6,551 nt of DNA from Bacteroidales bacterium (GCA_012518155.1 JAAYTC010000035.1:1-6551); one strand, 5' to 3'; numbered from the stretch's first letter, positions 1-6,282 are shown. A program made the numbers and translations. The notes: a model not told the origin generated them from the sequence alone.

Positions 1-1
1 C

Positions 2-2242
2 GAGAGTAGCTATGTGCCGCGCGAGTTGAACAGGGAGATTTCGGACTACCTGGAGAGCCGTGACCTCCATGCTGCTAGCAAGAGCCAGAGCGACACGAGC
101 GTGGTGGCAGGACAACGCAAGGGATTTCTGGACAGGGTGAGGAATGTATTTGATGGCCGGCCCGACTCAACGATCGTGATCGAAAGTAGGTCGGTGGTTG
201 CTGATAACGAGTTTAAGTTAATTGTAGATACGATCATTAATAAGGTGAGATACTCCGAAAGGCTCGATCTGGAGCGTCAACGCCATTTTCAACATGCTTT
301 TTTCAAGCGACAGGAGTTAATAAGCAGCACCAACCGAATGCTCACGGCAAGGATCGACGATCTGCTGAAGGAGATAGAACAGGAAGAGATGGCCAAATCG
401 GTTCAACTTTTGGTCGAAAAAGAGAAGGCGCTTACCCGATCGCAAAACACCATGCACTTGGCATCGGTAGCAGCAATCGCGATCGCGATCCTGTTCGGTG
501 TCCTATTTTTAATCGATATAAACCGGAGTCAGCGATACCGCAAGCAACTAGAGGCGTCTAACCGCCGTATATCGGAATTACTGGCCGCGCGAGAAAGGCT
601 CATGCTCACGATATCACACGATATCAAGGCACCGGTAAGTTCTATCTTGGGCTACCTTGAGCTGATGTCGGGCGACGTGCTAAAGGGAAAATCCAACGAG
701 CGTGCGATTACTGTAGAGGATGACGGGCAAGAGGGTAACAGGCAAGAAGATAACGGCCAAAGTGAACAGCAAAAAGTCGAAGAGTACCTCTCGAACATGG
801 AGCAGTCGGGTCAGCACGTGTTACAGCTTGTTTCTACGCTGTTGGATTTTCACAAGCTGGAGTCGGGCGCGTGGCAAATGAAGCGTTCCGACGTGAACCT
901 GCGAGATTTGGTAAATGAAACGGCTCTTAGCTTCAAGCCCTTGGCCGACGGTAAGGGGCTGGAGTATCATGTGGATAATGGTTTGCACGAAAGCGAGGTG
1001 CGTTATATCGATCCCTACGTGATGAGGCAGGTGATGAGTAACCTTATCTCGAACGCGATCAAGTATACGGCAAAAGGGAGCGTGTCGATTGAAGCTCGGG
1101 AGGTAGCGGCCGATGGTTATTCTCGTCTGCAATTTAACGTGATTGACACGGGGCCGGGAATCGAATTGGAGGATCGGGAAGTTATATTCCAGGATTTTAA
1201 ACAGTTGGAGAACTCGGGCGACCCGCTGAAGCGAGTGGATGGAAGTGGACTTGGATTGGCCATTACCAAAGGGTTCGTGGAGGCGTTGAACGGTGATATC
1301 CGGTTGGAGTCAGAAAAGGGCACCGGCTCGCGTTTCACGATTGATGTTCCCTTGGAATTCGCGCGGGACGAGGAGTTGTTGGCGAATGATACGCTGTTAG
1401 CAGACGAGGAGTTGTTAACAGTGGATGAGCATGACCCTTGGGAAGGGGCTGTTTCCGAATTATCGGTACTGGTGGTGGATGATGATCCGGTGCAGTTGAA
1501 GATGACACACGAGGTGCTAGCACGGGCCAATATAAGGGGGATCACGGAACAGTATCCCGAACGGGTGTTGCAGCGGTTGAAGGAGAAATCATTCGATATT
1601 CTTCTCATGGATTTACAAATGCCCGGTACCGATGGGATTGAGCTGGTTGAAAGGATACGCGACGCGGATGTCGAGGGTATCGACGAACTGCCTATAATCG
1701 CGTTGTCCGCGCGATCCGATATTTCGGAAAAGGAACTGAAAAAGAGAGGATTCACGGGCTTCCTGATTAAACCTTTCACGTCGAAACAACTTTACGGGAT
1801 AATTTATCGATATGCCGGTGAGGGAGGCTCGCCAGTCGGAGGCAGTCCTCAGGCAGCCGAAAACGACGTTCGGGAAAACAACACCCCGTTAGCGAGGAAG
1901 GTAGACGGCGTGAAGGCATTGATTGATTTCGTGAAAGAGGACAAAAATGCTTCCCTCGGGATTTTACAATCGTACGAGACAGAGACTTCCAAAAACAGGG
2001 ATCTCCTGAAAAGCGCGTTGGCTGAAAATGATGCGGAGGGGTGTAGTGAGATCGCTCATACGATTTTGCCGTTAGCGAGAATGATGAATGATGAACTTTT
2101 GACTTCACTGTTAGACCGACTGGAAAAGAAAGAAGCATTGAACGCGCGCGAAGAACAATCGTTAATGGATCGGCTGGAAGAAAAGATTAAAGAGGCAAGG
2201 GGTGTAATCGAGGAACTACACGGTCGGGACGCGGAACACTAA
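2..2242 (+). CDS. Hybrid sensor histidine kinase (HisKA-HATPase-REC-HPt), 5' partial
   Basis: Inner-membrane sensor kinase with a built-in phosphorelay. The frame is open to the window edge, so the N-terminus, probably including a first membrane helix, is missing; the GTG at 14 is not a convincing start. Numbering from that codon: a charged, helical, probably periplasmic stretch to about 145; a membrane helix at about 149-168; HisKA with phospho-acceptor His202 in SHDIKAP; HATPase with N-box Asn347, DTGPGI at 378-383 and GSGLGL at 410-415; a receiver domain at about 484-600 with acidic residues 489-491, phospho-acceptor Asp533, Ser565 and Lys586; and an HPt-like helical tail at about 630-735 with candidate His682 in AHTILPLARMM. 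There is no DNA-binding domain, so the phosphate presumably passes to a separate regulator not seen here. The order matches hybrid kinases of Bacteroides relatives. Odd points are a repeat-rich insert in HisKA and a duplicated linker before the receiver. The signal sensed cannot be inferred. Confidence 0.93.
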   Translation, partial: ESSYVPRELNREISDYLESRDLHAASKSQSDTSVVAGQRKGFLDRVRNVFDGRPDSTIVIESRSVVADNEFKLIVDTIINKVRYSERLDLERQRHFQHAFFKRQELISSTNRMLTARIDDLLKEIEQEEMAKSVQLLVEKEKALTRSQNTMHLASVAAIAIAILFGVLFLIDINRSQRYRKQLEASNRRISELLAARERLMLTISHDIKAPVSSILGYLELMSGDVLKGKSNERAITVEDDGQEGNRQEDNGQSEQQKVEEYLSNMEQSGQHVLQLVSTLLDFHKLESGAWQMKRSDVNLRDLVNETALSFKPLADGKGLEYHVDNGLHESEVRYIDPYVMRQVMSNLISNAIKYTAKGSVSIEAREVAADGYSRLQFNVIDTGPGIELEDREVIFQDFKQLENSGDPLKRVDGSGLGLAITKGFVEALNGDIRLESEKGTGSRFTIDVPLEFARDEELLANDTLLADEELLTVDEHDPWEGAVSELSVLVVDDDPVQLKMTHEVLARANIRGITEQYPERVLQRLKEKSFDILLMDLQMPGTDGIELVERIRDADVEGIDELPIIALSARSDISEKELKKRGFTGFLIKPFTSKQLYGIIYRYAGEGGSPVGGSPQAAENDVRENNTPLARKVDGVKALIDFVKEDKNASLGILQSYETETSKNRDLLKSALAENDAEGCSEIAHTILPLARMMNDELLTSLLDRLEKKEALNAREEQSLMDRLEEKIKEARGVIEELHGRDAEH
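722..766 (+). repeat. 15-bp coding repeat, about three copies, inside the kinase HisKA domain
   Basis: Three imperfect 15-nt units encode the pentapeptides DGQEG, NRQED and NGQSE (kinase residues 237-251). The shared GGCAAG core falls at 726 and 741, and a GGCCAAAG variant at 755. They sit within a polar, acidic, Gln/Asn-rich stretch (about residues 222-256) that separates the two helices of the HisKA dimerisation domain. The unit length is a multiple of three, so gain or loss of copies would keep the frame. Confidence 0.7.
1367..1416 (+). repeat. Direct repeat of 14 bp in the kinase-receiver linker
   Basis: GACGAGGAGTTGTT occurs exactly at 1367-1380 and again at 1403-1416, which is 36 bp or 12 codons apart. 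The protein reads DEELLANDTLLA followed by DEELLTVDE, so the acidic, leucine-rich linker between the HATPase and receiver domains looks like a partial in-frame duplication of a 12-residue unit. Confidence 0.7.
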
Positions 2243-2246
2243 AGAG

Positions 2247-2377
2247 AGGTGACAGGACGAGAGAGTTGACAAATGAAAAGCTGACAAGTAGAGAAGCTGA
2301 CAAGTAGAGAAGCTGACAAGTAGAGAATGCTAATAAGTGGTGCTGATAAGAGGAAAAGAGGAAAAGCGGAAAAGCGG
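2247..2377. repeat. Compound intergenic tandem repeat (16-bp, then 13-bp, then 8-bp units)
   Basis: Three perfect copies of AGCTGACAAGTAGAGA lie at 2279-2294, 2295-2310 and 2311-2326. Two degenerate copies precede them: 2247-2262 (12 of 16 matches) and about 2264-2278. After them come two related 13-bp units, TGCTAATAAGTGG (2328-2340) and TGCTGATAAGAGG (2341-2353), and then an 8-bp run AAAAGAGG, AAAAGCGG, AAAAGCGG (2354-2377). The array fills nearly the whole gap between the kinase stop and the xerD start, is purine-rich on the + strand, and ends 7 bp before the ATG. There are no unique spacers, so it is not a CRISPR array. It is probably a copy-variable intergenic minisatellite; any effect on xerD expression is speculation. 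Confidence 0.88.
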
Positions 2378-2384
2378 GAACGGG

Positions 2385-3278
2385 ATGATAACAAAATATG
2401 TCAAAGAATTTAATCGCCACCTGTTATTGGAAAAGGGGCTGTCACCCAATACCATCGATGCATATCTTACGGATTTACAGAAATTGATCGATTTCACCGA
2501 AAACAGGGGTATGGACCTTACCGCGATCGAAACGGCTCACTTGGAGGAGTTCCTGGCCGGTCTGCACGACCAAGGTCTTTCGGCTCGTTCAATGGCGAGG
2601 GTTATCTCGGGAATAAAATCCTTTTTCCGCTTTATGATGGAACAGGGGGAGACGAAAGAGGACCCGAGTTCGATGTTGGATGCTCCAAAGATAGGGCTGA
2701 AATTGCCGATCGTGCTGTCGATCGAGGAAATTGACGCGATTCTCTCTGTAATTGATGTCTCCACGGCAGAAGGAACCCGTAACTACGCGATAATAGAGGT
2801 GCTGTATAGTTGCGGGCTCCGTGTGTCGGAACTGACCCGCTTACGGTTCACGGAGCTCTATTTCGACGAGGGGTTTATCCGGGTCGAAGGTAAAGGGAGC
2901 AAACAACGGTTGGTGCCGATATCGGATGTGGCCATCCAGAAGATTCGCAACTGGCTCCCTTACCGAAACGAGATTAATATCCGGAAAGGACATGAAGAGT
3001 TTGTTTTCGTGAGCTCCCGGGGAACGGCAATATCCAGGATAACCGTTTTTCATTACGTGAAACTGTACGCGCAAGCGGCAGGTATACAAAAAGAGATTAG
3101 TCCCCACGTTTTTCGTCACTCTTTTGCCACTCACTTGCTGGAAAGGGGGGCGAATATCCGGGTGATACAGGAGATGCTGGGACACGAAAAAATAACCACC
3201 ACGGAGATATACACGCATATCGATCGCCACTTCCTACGGCAAGAGATTATTGAACATCATCCGCGAAACAAAAAATAA
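2385..3278 (+). CDS. xerD: XerD-type site-specific tyrosine recombinase
   Basis: A 297-residue recombinase, close to the usual XerC/XerD length of about 300. The family resolves chromosome dimers at dif sites as a XerC-XerD pair at cell division. The N-terminal SAM-like core-binding domain covers about residues 1-90 and the catalytic domain about 105-290. All catalytic residues are present: Arg146 (CGLRVSEL), Lys170 (VEGKGSKQR), His241 and Arg244 (HVFRHSFATH), His267 (LGHEKI) and nucleophile Tyr276 (EIYTHID). The EHHPRN end resembles Bacteroides XerD rather than phage or conjugative-transposon integrases. I chose ATG 2385 because the protein then begins MITKYVKEF, as in relatives; an in-frame GTG at 2337 would add 16 residues encoded by the tandem repeat and is unlikely. 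The gene has no att-like repeats or cargo around it. XerD is preferred over XerC from overall similarity, but the two are hard to separate by eye. Confidence 0.92.
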   Translation: MITKYVKEFNRHLLLEKGLSPNTIDAYLTDLQKLIDFTENRGMDLTAIETAHLEEFLAGLHDQGLSARSMARVISGIKSFFRFMMEQGETKEDPSSMLDAPKIGLKLPIVLSIEEIDAILSVIDVSTAEGTRNYAIIEVLYSCGLRVSELTRLRFTELYFDEGFIRVEGKGSKQRLVPISDVAIQKIRNWLPYRNEINIRKGHEEFVFVSSRGTAISRITVFHYVKLYAQAAGIQKEISPHVFRHSFATHLLERGANIRVIQEMLGHEKITTTEIYTHIDRHFLRQEIIEHHPRNKK

Positions 3279-3291
3279 TGGGAGGCGTAAA

Positions 3292-3329
3292 ATTCTCGGC
3301 AAAACGGCCGATGCTCCGAGATTATTTTA
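3292..3329 (+). terminator. Possible intrinsic terminator after xerD
   Basis: TCTCGG (3294-3299) can pair with CCGAGA (3316-3321), giving a 6-bp stem with a 16-nt loop, extended weakly by flanking A-T pairs if one base is bulged. The T-rich tract ATTATTTTAT follows directly (3321-3330). It lies 13 bp after the xerD stop. The stem is short and the loop competes with an internal CGGC/GCCG pairing, so this is only moderately supported. Confidence 0.4.
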
Positions 3330-3337
3330 TATATTTG
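3330..3337 (+). promoter_or_regulatory. Possible Bacteroidetes -7 promoter box for dnaN
   Basis: TATATTTG matches the Bacteroidetes -7 consensus TAnnTTTG. It would start a transcript near 3344, leaving a leader of roughly 65-70 nt before the dnaN ATG. No clear TTTG or TTG -33 element is seen about 19-21 bp upstream, and the box overlaps the T-rich tail of the possible xerD terminator, so this is a weak call. Confidence 0.3.
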
Positions 3338-3353
3338 CTAAAAAAATGATAAC

Positions 3354-3388
3354 GTACGAAACAAGCTTCGAAATGGCCTGTTTTGTAC
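3354..3388. promoter_or_regulatory. 35-bp imperfect inverted repeat upstream of dnaN
   Basis: The left arm GTACGAAACAAGC (3354-3366) and the right arm GCCTGTTTTGTAC (3376-3388) are inverted copies matching at 11 of 13 positions. As RNA the two differences are one G-U pair and one A-C mismatch; the loop is 9 nt. The right arm ends 23 bp before the dnaN start and no T tract follows, so it is not a typical terminator. It could be a protein-binding operator or a leader hairpin in dnaN mRNA. The structure is visible in the sequence; its role is inference. Confidence 0.55.
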
Positions 3389-3411
3389 CCATCGAATTAA
3401 AAAATTAGTAT

Positions 3412-4536
3412 ATGAAATTTATAGTATCAAGTGCCACGTTGCTGAATCATTTGCAGGCCATCAGCAGGGTTATCAACACCAAAAATACGCTGCCCATTTT
3501 GGATTGCTTTTTATTGGAGGTGAGAGATAGCACGTTAACGCTCACCGCGGCCGATAACGAAACGCGGTTAACAACAGCGGTAGAAGTAAGTAGCGTGGAA
3601 GGAGAGGGAAACTTGGCAATTAATGCCCGGAATCTTCTTGACCCGCTCCGTGAGCTTCCCGATCAACCGCTCACCTTTGATATTAATGACGAAACGCTGG
3701 AGGTGTTCATTTATTACCACAACGGGAAGTATAATTTCGTGGGGCAAAATGGTGATGAATATCCGGAGCCGAAAGCACTGAAGGAGGACTTCATGACGTT
3801 GAGCTTGGACGCGGAAACGCTGTTTTCGGGTATCAACCGCACCGTTTTCGCGACCGCCGACGATGAGCTGCGGCCTGTAATGAACGGCATCTATTTTGAT
3901 ATTACTACCGACGACCTAACGTTTGTTGCTTCCGACGGGCATAAGCTGGTGCGGGTGACCACGAGCGAAGTAAAGGGCGAAGGGCGATCGTCGTTCATTC
4001 TTCCTAAAAAGCCGGCTAACCTGCTCAAGTCGCTTTTGCCACGTGAGAGCGGGATGGTGGAGATACAGTTCGATGAAAATAACGCGTATATCGCGACGGA
4101 ATCGTACCAAATGGTGTGCCGCTTCGTGGAAGGGCGATATCCCAATTATAACTCCGTGATTCCGGAGAATAATCCCAACATGGTTACGTTAGACCGCCTA
4201 GCGTTGCTTAACGCGCTGAAGCGGGTGGCTGTCTTCTCCAACCCTTCGAGCAGCTTGGTAAAACTGCAACTCTCGGAAGATAAAATCGTGGTCTCGGCAC
4301 AGGATATTGATTTTCTTACCGCGGCCGAAGAAACGATCGTGTGTAGTTACCAGGGTAACGTGATGAATATCGGATTTAAAGCGGTGTTCATGATCGATAT
4401 ACTAAATAATATTCCATCAGCGGATGTACGTATAGAGTTGTCTGACCCGTCACGAGCGGGCCTCATTCTTCCGGTCGAAAAAGAGGAGAATGAAGATATG
4501 CTCACGTTGTTGATGCCCATGATGTTGAACGATTAA
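3412..4536 (+). CDS. dnaN: DNA polymerase III subunit beta (sliding clamp)
   Basis: The beta clamp forms a ring-shaped dimer around DNA that tethers the replicative polymerase and binds many repair proteins. At 374 residues it has the normal family length, with three clamp domains at about 1-125, 126-250 and 251-374. Recognisable signatures are NTKNTLPILD near 22-31, the RPVMNGIYFD segment at 154-163, SDGHKL at 174-179 (part of the partner-binding pocket), EGRYPNY at 240-246, and the C-terminal LMPMML at 367-372, which also lines that pocket. The start is the ATG with the typical MKFIVSS beginning and an A-rich upstream stretch. The preceding gene is xerD rather than dnaA, unlike the classical dnaA-dnaN order near the origin of many bacteria; to my knowledge this separation is usual in Bacteroidetes. 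An exonuclease gene follows after 11 bp, so the two are probably co-transcribed. Confidence 0.97.
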   Translation: MKFIVSSATLLNHLQAISRVINTKNTLPILDCFLLEVRDSTLTLTAADNETRLTTAVEVSSVEGEGNLAINARNLLDPLRELPDQPLTFDINDETLEVFIYYHNGKYNFVGQNGDEYPEPKALKEDFMTLSLDAETLFSGINRTVFATADDELRPVMNGIYFDITTDDLTFVASDGHKLVRVTTSEVKGEGRSSFILPKKPANLLKSLLPRESGMVEIQFDENNAYIATESYQMVCRFVEGRYPNYNSVIPENNPNMVTLDRLALLNALKRVAVFSNPSSSLVKLQLSEDKIVVSAQDIDFLTAAEETIVCSYQGNVMNIGFKAVFMIDILNNIPSADVRIELSDPSRAGLILPVEKEENEDMLTLLMPMMLND

Positions 4537-4547
4537 ACGGCGTATAA

Positions 4548-5318
4548 ATGGAATTAAACCTTAAGAACCCACTGGTTTTCTTTGATCTCGAAACCACTGG
4601 GCTAAACATCACGCGCGATCGCATCATCGAGGTGTCGCTACTCAAAGTAGATCCCAATGGCAAAGAAGAGGTGAAAACTCGACGTATCAATCCCGAGATG
4701 CCTATCCCTCCCCAATCAACCGCCATTCATGGTATCACCGACGAGGATGTGAAAGATTGCCCCACCTTCAAGCAAGTGGCCAAATCATTGGCCGATCAAC
4801 TGGAGGGTTGCGACCTAGCGGGATTTAACTCAAGTCGCTTCGACGTGCCCATGCTCGCTGAGGAGTTTCTGCGGGCAGGAGTGGACTTTGATATGAGCAA
4901 GCGTAAATTCGTGGACGTGCAGATCATTTTCCATAAAAAGGAGCAGCGTACACTGGAAGCAGCATACGCCTTTTATTGCAACAAGAAACTCGATAACGCG
5001 CATTCGGCGGAAACCGACACGATAGCCACCTATGAGGTACTAAAATCTCAACTGGACCGCTACCCCGATTTGGCGAACGATATAGAGGCATTGTCACGAG
5101 AGTATTCTAGCTTTAATAATAACGTGGACTTGGCGGGGAGGATGATTTACGACGAAAAAGGGGTGGAACTCTTTAACTTTGGTAAGCACAAGGGGAAACC
5201 TGTCATGGAAGTACTAAAAAACGAACCCAGTTATTACGCCTGGATGATGGATGGCGATTTTCCCCTCAACACGAAGCAGGTGCTCACGAAAATCCGCTTA
5301 AGAGGACTAAACGGGTAG
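4548..5318 (+). CDS. DnaQ-like DEDDh 3'-5' exonuclease with ExoX-like C-terminal domain
   Basis: A 256-residue exonuclease of the DnaQ/epsilon superfamily. All catalytic residues are visible: Exo I Asp13 and Glu15 (FFDLETTGL), Exo II Asp99 (NSSRFDVPML), Exo III His152 and Asp157 (AHSAETDT), so it is DEDDh type and should be active. The nuclease fold covers about 8-170. A C-terminal module at about 207-245 (FNFGKHKGKPVMEVL ... YYAWMM) resembles the exodeoxyribonuclease X-like C-terminal domain. It starts 11 bp after dnaN, suggesting one transcript and a replication or repair role, possibly proofreading; it is often annotated as a polymerase III epsilon subunit. A peptide QLDRY at 168-172, just after Exo III, loosely resembles the clamp-binding consensus QL(S/D)LF. 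Whether it is the true proofreader or a repair exonuclease cannot be decided here, so I give no gene symbol. Confidence 0.92.
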   Translation: MELNLKNPLVFFDLETTGLNITRDRIIEVSLLKVDPNGKEEVKTRRINPEMPIPPQSTAIHGITDEDVKDCPTFKQVAKSLADQLEGCDLAGFNSSRFDVPMLAEEFLRAGVDFDMSKRKFVDVQIIFHKKEQRTLEAAYAFYCNKKLDNAHSAETDTIATYEVLKSQLDRYPDLANDIEALSREYSSFNNNVDLAGRMIYDEKGVELFNFGKHKGKPVMEVLKNEPSYYAWMMDGDFPLNTKQVLTKIRLRGLNG

Positions 5319-5370
5319 GGATAGTAAAAGTGCTCAAAGGATCCAAAAAAGCTATACAGGTTAAAAAAAC

Positions 5371-5417
5371 TACACGGATAGCAAGTATACACGGATAGCA
5401 TAGATGAACGGATAATA
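5371..5417. repeat. 17-bp-period intergenic tandem repeat upstream of truA
   Basis: TACACGGATAGCA occurs exactly at 5371-5383 and 5388-5400. A third, diverged copy, TGAACGGATAATA, lies at 5405-5417 (9 of 13 matches). All three are spaced by 17 bp, and a weak fragment may precede them near 5355. The array lies in the 107-bp gap between the exonuclease stop and the truA start and ends 8 bp before the ATG. Its unit is unrelated to the one ahead of xerD. I see no clear promoter or terminator in this gap. Confidence 0.75.
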
Positions 5418-5425
5418 AGGATTGC

Positions 5426-6175
5426 ATGGCTCGGTTTTTTATTACGCTTTCATACAACGGTGAAAAATACGTGGGTTGGCAAATACAACCCAACGGGATG
5501 GGGGTGCAACAGGTGCTGCAAGAGGCCATGTCGACTATCCTCCGTGGCAATGTTGAAGTGGTAGGTGCGGGACGCACCGACGCGGGCGTGCACGCTCGAG
5601 CGATGGTGGCTCACTTCGACTGGGATGAGGCTCCGATTCCGGGCGACTTGCTCCAAAGGCTTAACAATTTTCTTCCGCGGGATATAGCGCTGACGAGTAT
5701 ACAGCCGGTGCAACCGGATGCACATGCGCGTTTTAGTGCCATTTCACGCGTTTATAGTTACCATGTGACCACCGTTAAAGATCCATTTCTGCATCCTTTT
5801 TATTACCGTGTTCACTACCAACCGGACATCGATTTGATGAATCGGTTATGTTCCATTTTAAAAGAGTACGACGACTTTACCAGCTTCAGTAAATTACATA
5901 CCGATGTAAAAACGAACAACTGCCGCGTTTTTCACGCGGAATGGGAGCAAAAGGAGGAGGGATTCTACCATTTTACCATTCAAGCCGATCGTTTCTTGCG
6001 GAATATGGTGCGGGCCATCGTGGGAACACTGCTGGAGGCGGGTAGGGGGCGACTCGACGAGCGGGGGTTCCGCCGTATTATCGAGGCCCGGAACCGCGGC
6101 GTGGCGGGCGATTCAGCACCGGGTAACGCTCTTTTTCTTGAACAGGTATTTTACCCGGACGATATTTGGCTGTAA
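5426..6175 (+). CDS. truA: tRNA pseudouridine synthase A
   Basis: TruA converts uridine to pseudouridine at positions 38-40 of the anticodon stem-loop of many tRNAs, in the cytoplasm as a dimer. At 249 residues it has the normal length. The catalytic aspartate is Asp52 in GAGRTDAGVHA; Tyr110 in SRVYSYHV matches the conserved active-site tyrosine; DFTSFSK at 150-156 and FLRNMVRAIVG at 190-200 are further family signatures, as is the APGNALFLEQV ending. The start gives the typical MARFFITLSYNG N-terminus. It lies 107 bp after the exonuclease across a tandem repeat, so it may be co-transcribed with the dnaN pair or have its own promoter. It converges with rho, and the hairpin after it ends its transcript. 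Confidence 0.96.
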   Translation: MARFFITLSYNGEKYVGWQIQPNGMGVQQVLQEAMSTILRGNVEVVGAGRTDAGVHARAMVAHFDWDEAPIPGDLLQRLNNFLPRDIALTSIQPVQPDAHARFSAISRVYSYHVTTVKDPFLHPFYYRVHYQPDIDLMNRLCSILKEYDDFTSFSKLHTDVKTNNCRVFHAEWEQKEEGFYHFTIQADRFLRNMVRAIVGTLLEAGRGRLDERGFRRIIEARNRGVAGDSAPGNALFLEQVFYPDDIWL

Positions 6176-6225
6176 TTCTTCGGGCACCGATAACCGAGTG
6201 GTAGTGGGTGCGCGATACTAGGATA

Positions 6226-6264
6226 AAAAAAATGCGACGAGCTCGAAAGCCGTCGCATTTTTTT
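6226..6264. terminator. Two-way intrinsic terminator between truA and rho
   Basis: AAAAAAATGCGACG (6226-6239) pairs perfectly with CGTCGCATTTTTTT (6251-6264), a 14-bp stem. Between the arms, GCT and AGC (6241-6243 and 6248-6250) add three pairs around a CGAA tetraloop, with one unpaired A at 6240. The A tract on one side and the T tract on the other give a U run on either strand, so it can end both truA (+) and rho (-). It is the clearest terminator in the window. Confidence 0.93.
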
Positions 6265-6282
6265 GATTTTATCTGATTCTAT

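Noticed and set aside
14..16. GTG at 14 as the true start of the kinase
   Set aside because: The frame is open upstream to the window edge, and this family normally has more sequence and a membrane helix before this point.
1117..1779. 220-codon open frame on the minus strand inside the kinase gene
   Set aside because: It is antisense to the conserved HATPase and receiver domains; its serine-rich, low-complexity translation looks like a shadow of coding sequence and shows no domain.
1776..2138. 120-codon minus-strand frame opposite the end of the kinase
   Set aside because: It overlaps the receiver and HPt-like region fully, with no recognisable family and no start context.
2279..2326. CRISPR array
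   Set aside because: The units are only 16 bp and directly adjacent, with no unique spacers and no cas genes nearby.
2337..2384. GTG start at 2337 for xerD
   Set aside because: The 16 extra residues are encoded by the 13-bp and 8-bp repeats, and homologs begin near the ATG at 2385.
2187..2420. 77-codon minus-strand frame across the kinase-xerD gap
   Set aside because: Most of it is the translated tandem repeat (leucine- and serine-rich), and it overlaps both neighbouring genes; it is probably spurious.
2841..3230. 129-codon minus-strand frame inside xerD
   Set aside because: It is antisense to the catalytic domain of a clearly conserved recombinase and has no recognisable features.
2385..3278. 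Integrase of a mobile element
   Set aside because: Length, sequence and housekeeping neighbours fit chromosomal XerD, and no att-like direct repeats, tRNA target or cargo genes are present.
3354..3388. dif site recognised by the nearby XerD
   Set aside because: The arms are 13 bp with a 9-bp centre, not the usual 11-6-11 arrangement, and the sequence does not resemble dif sites I know.
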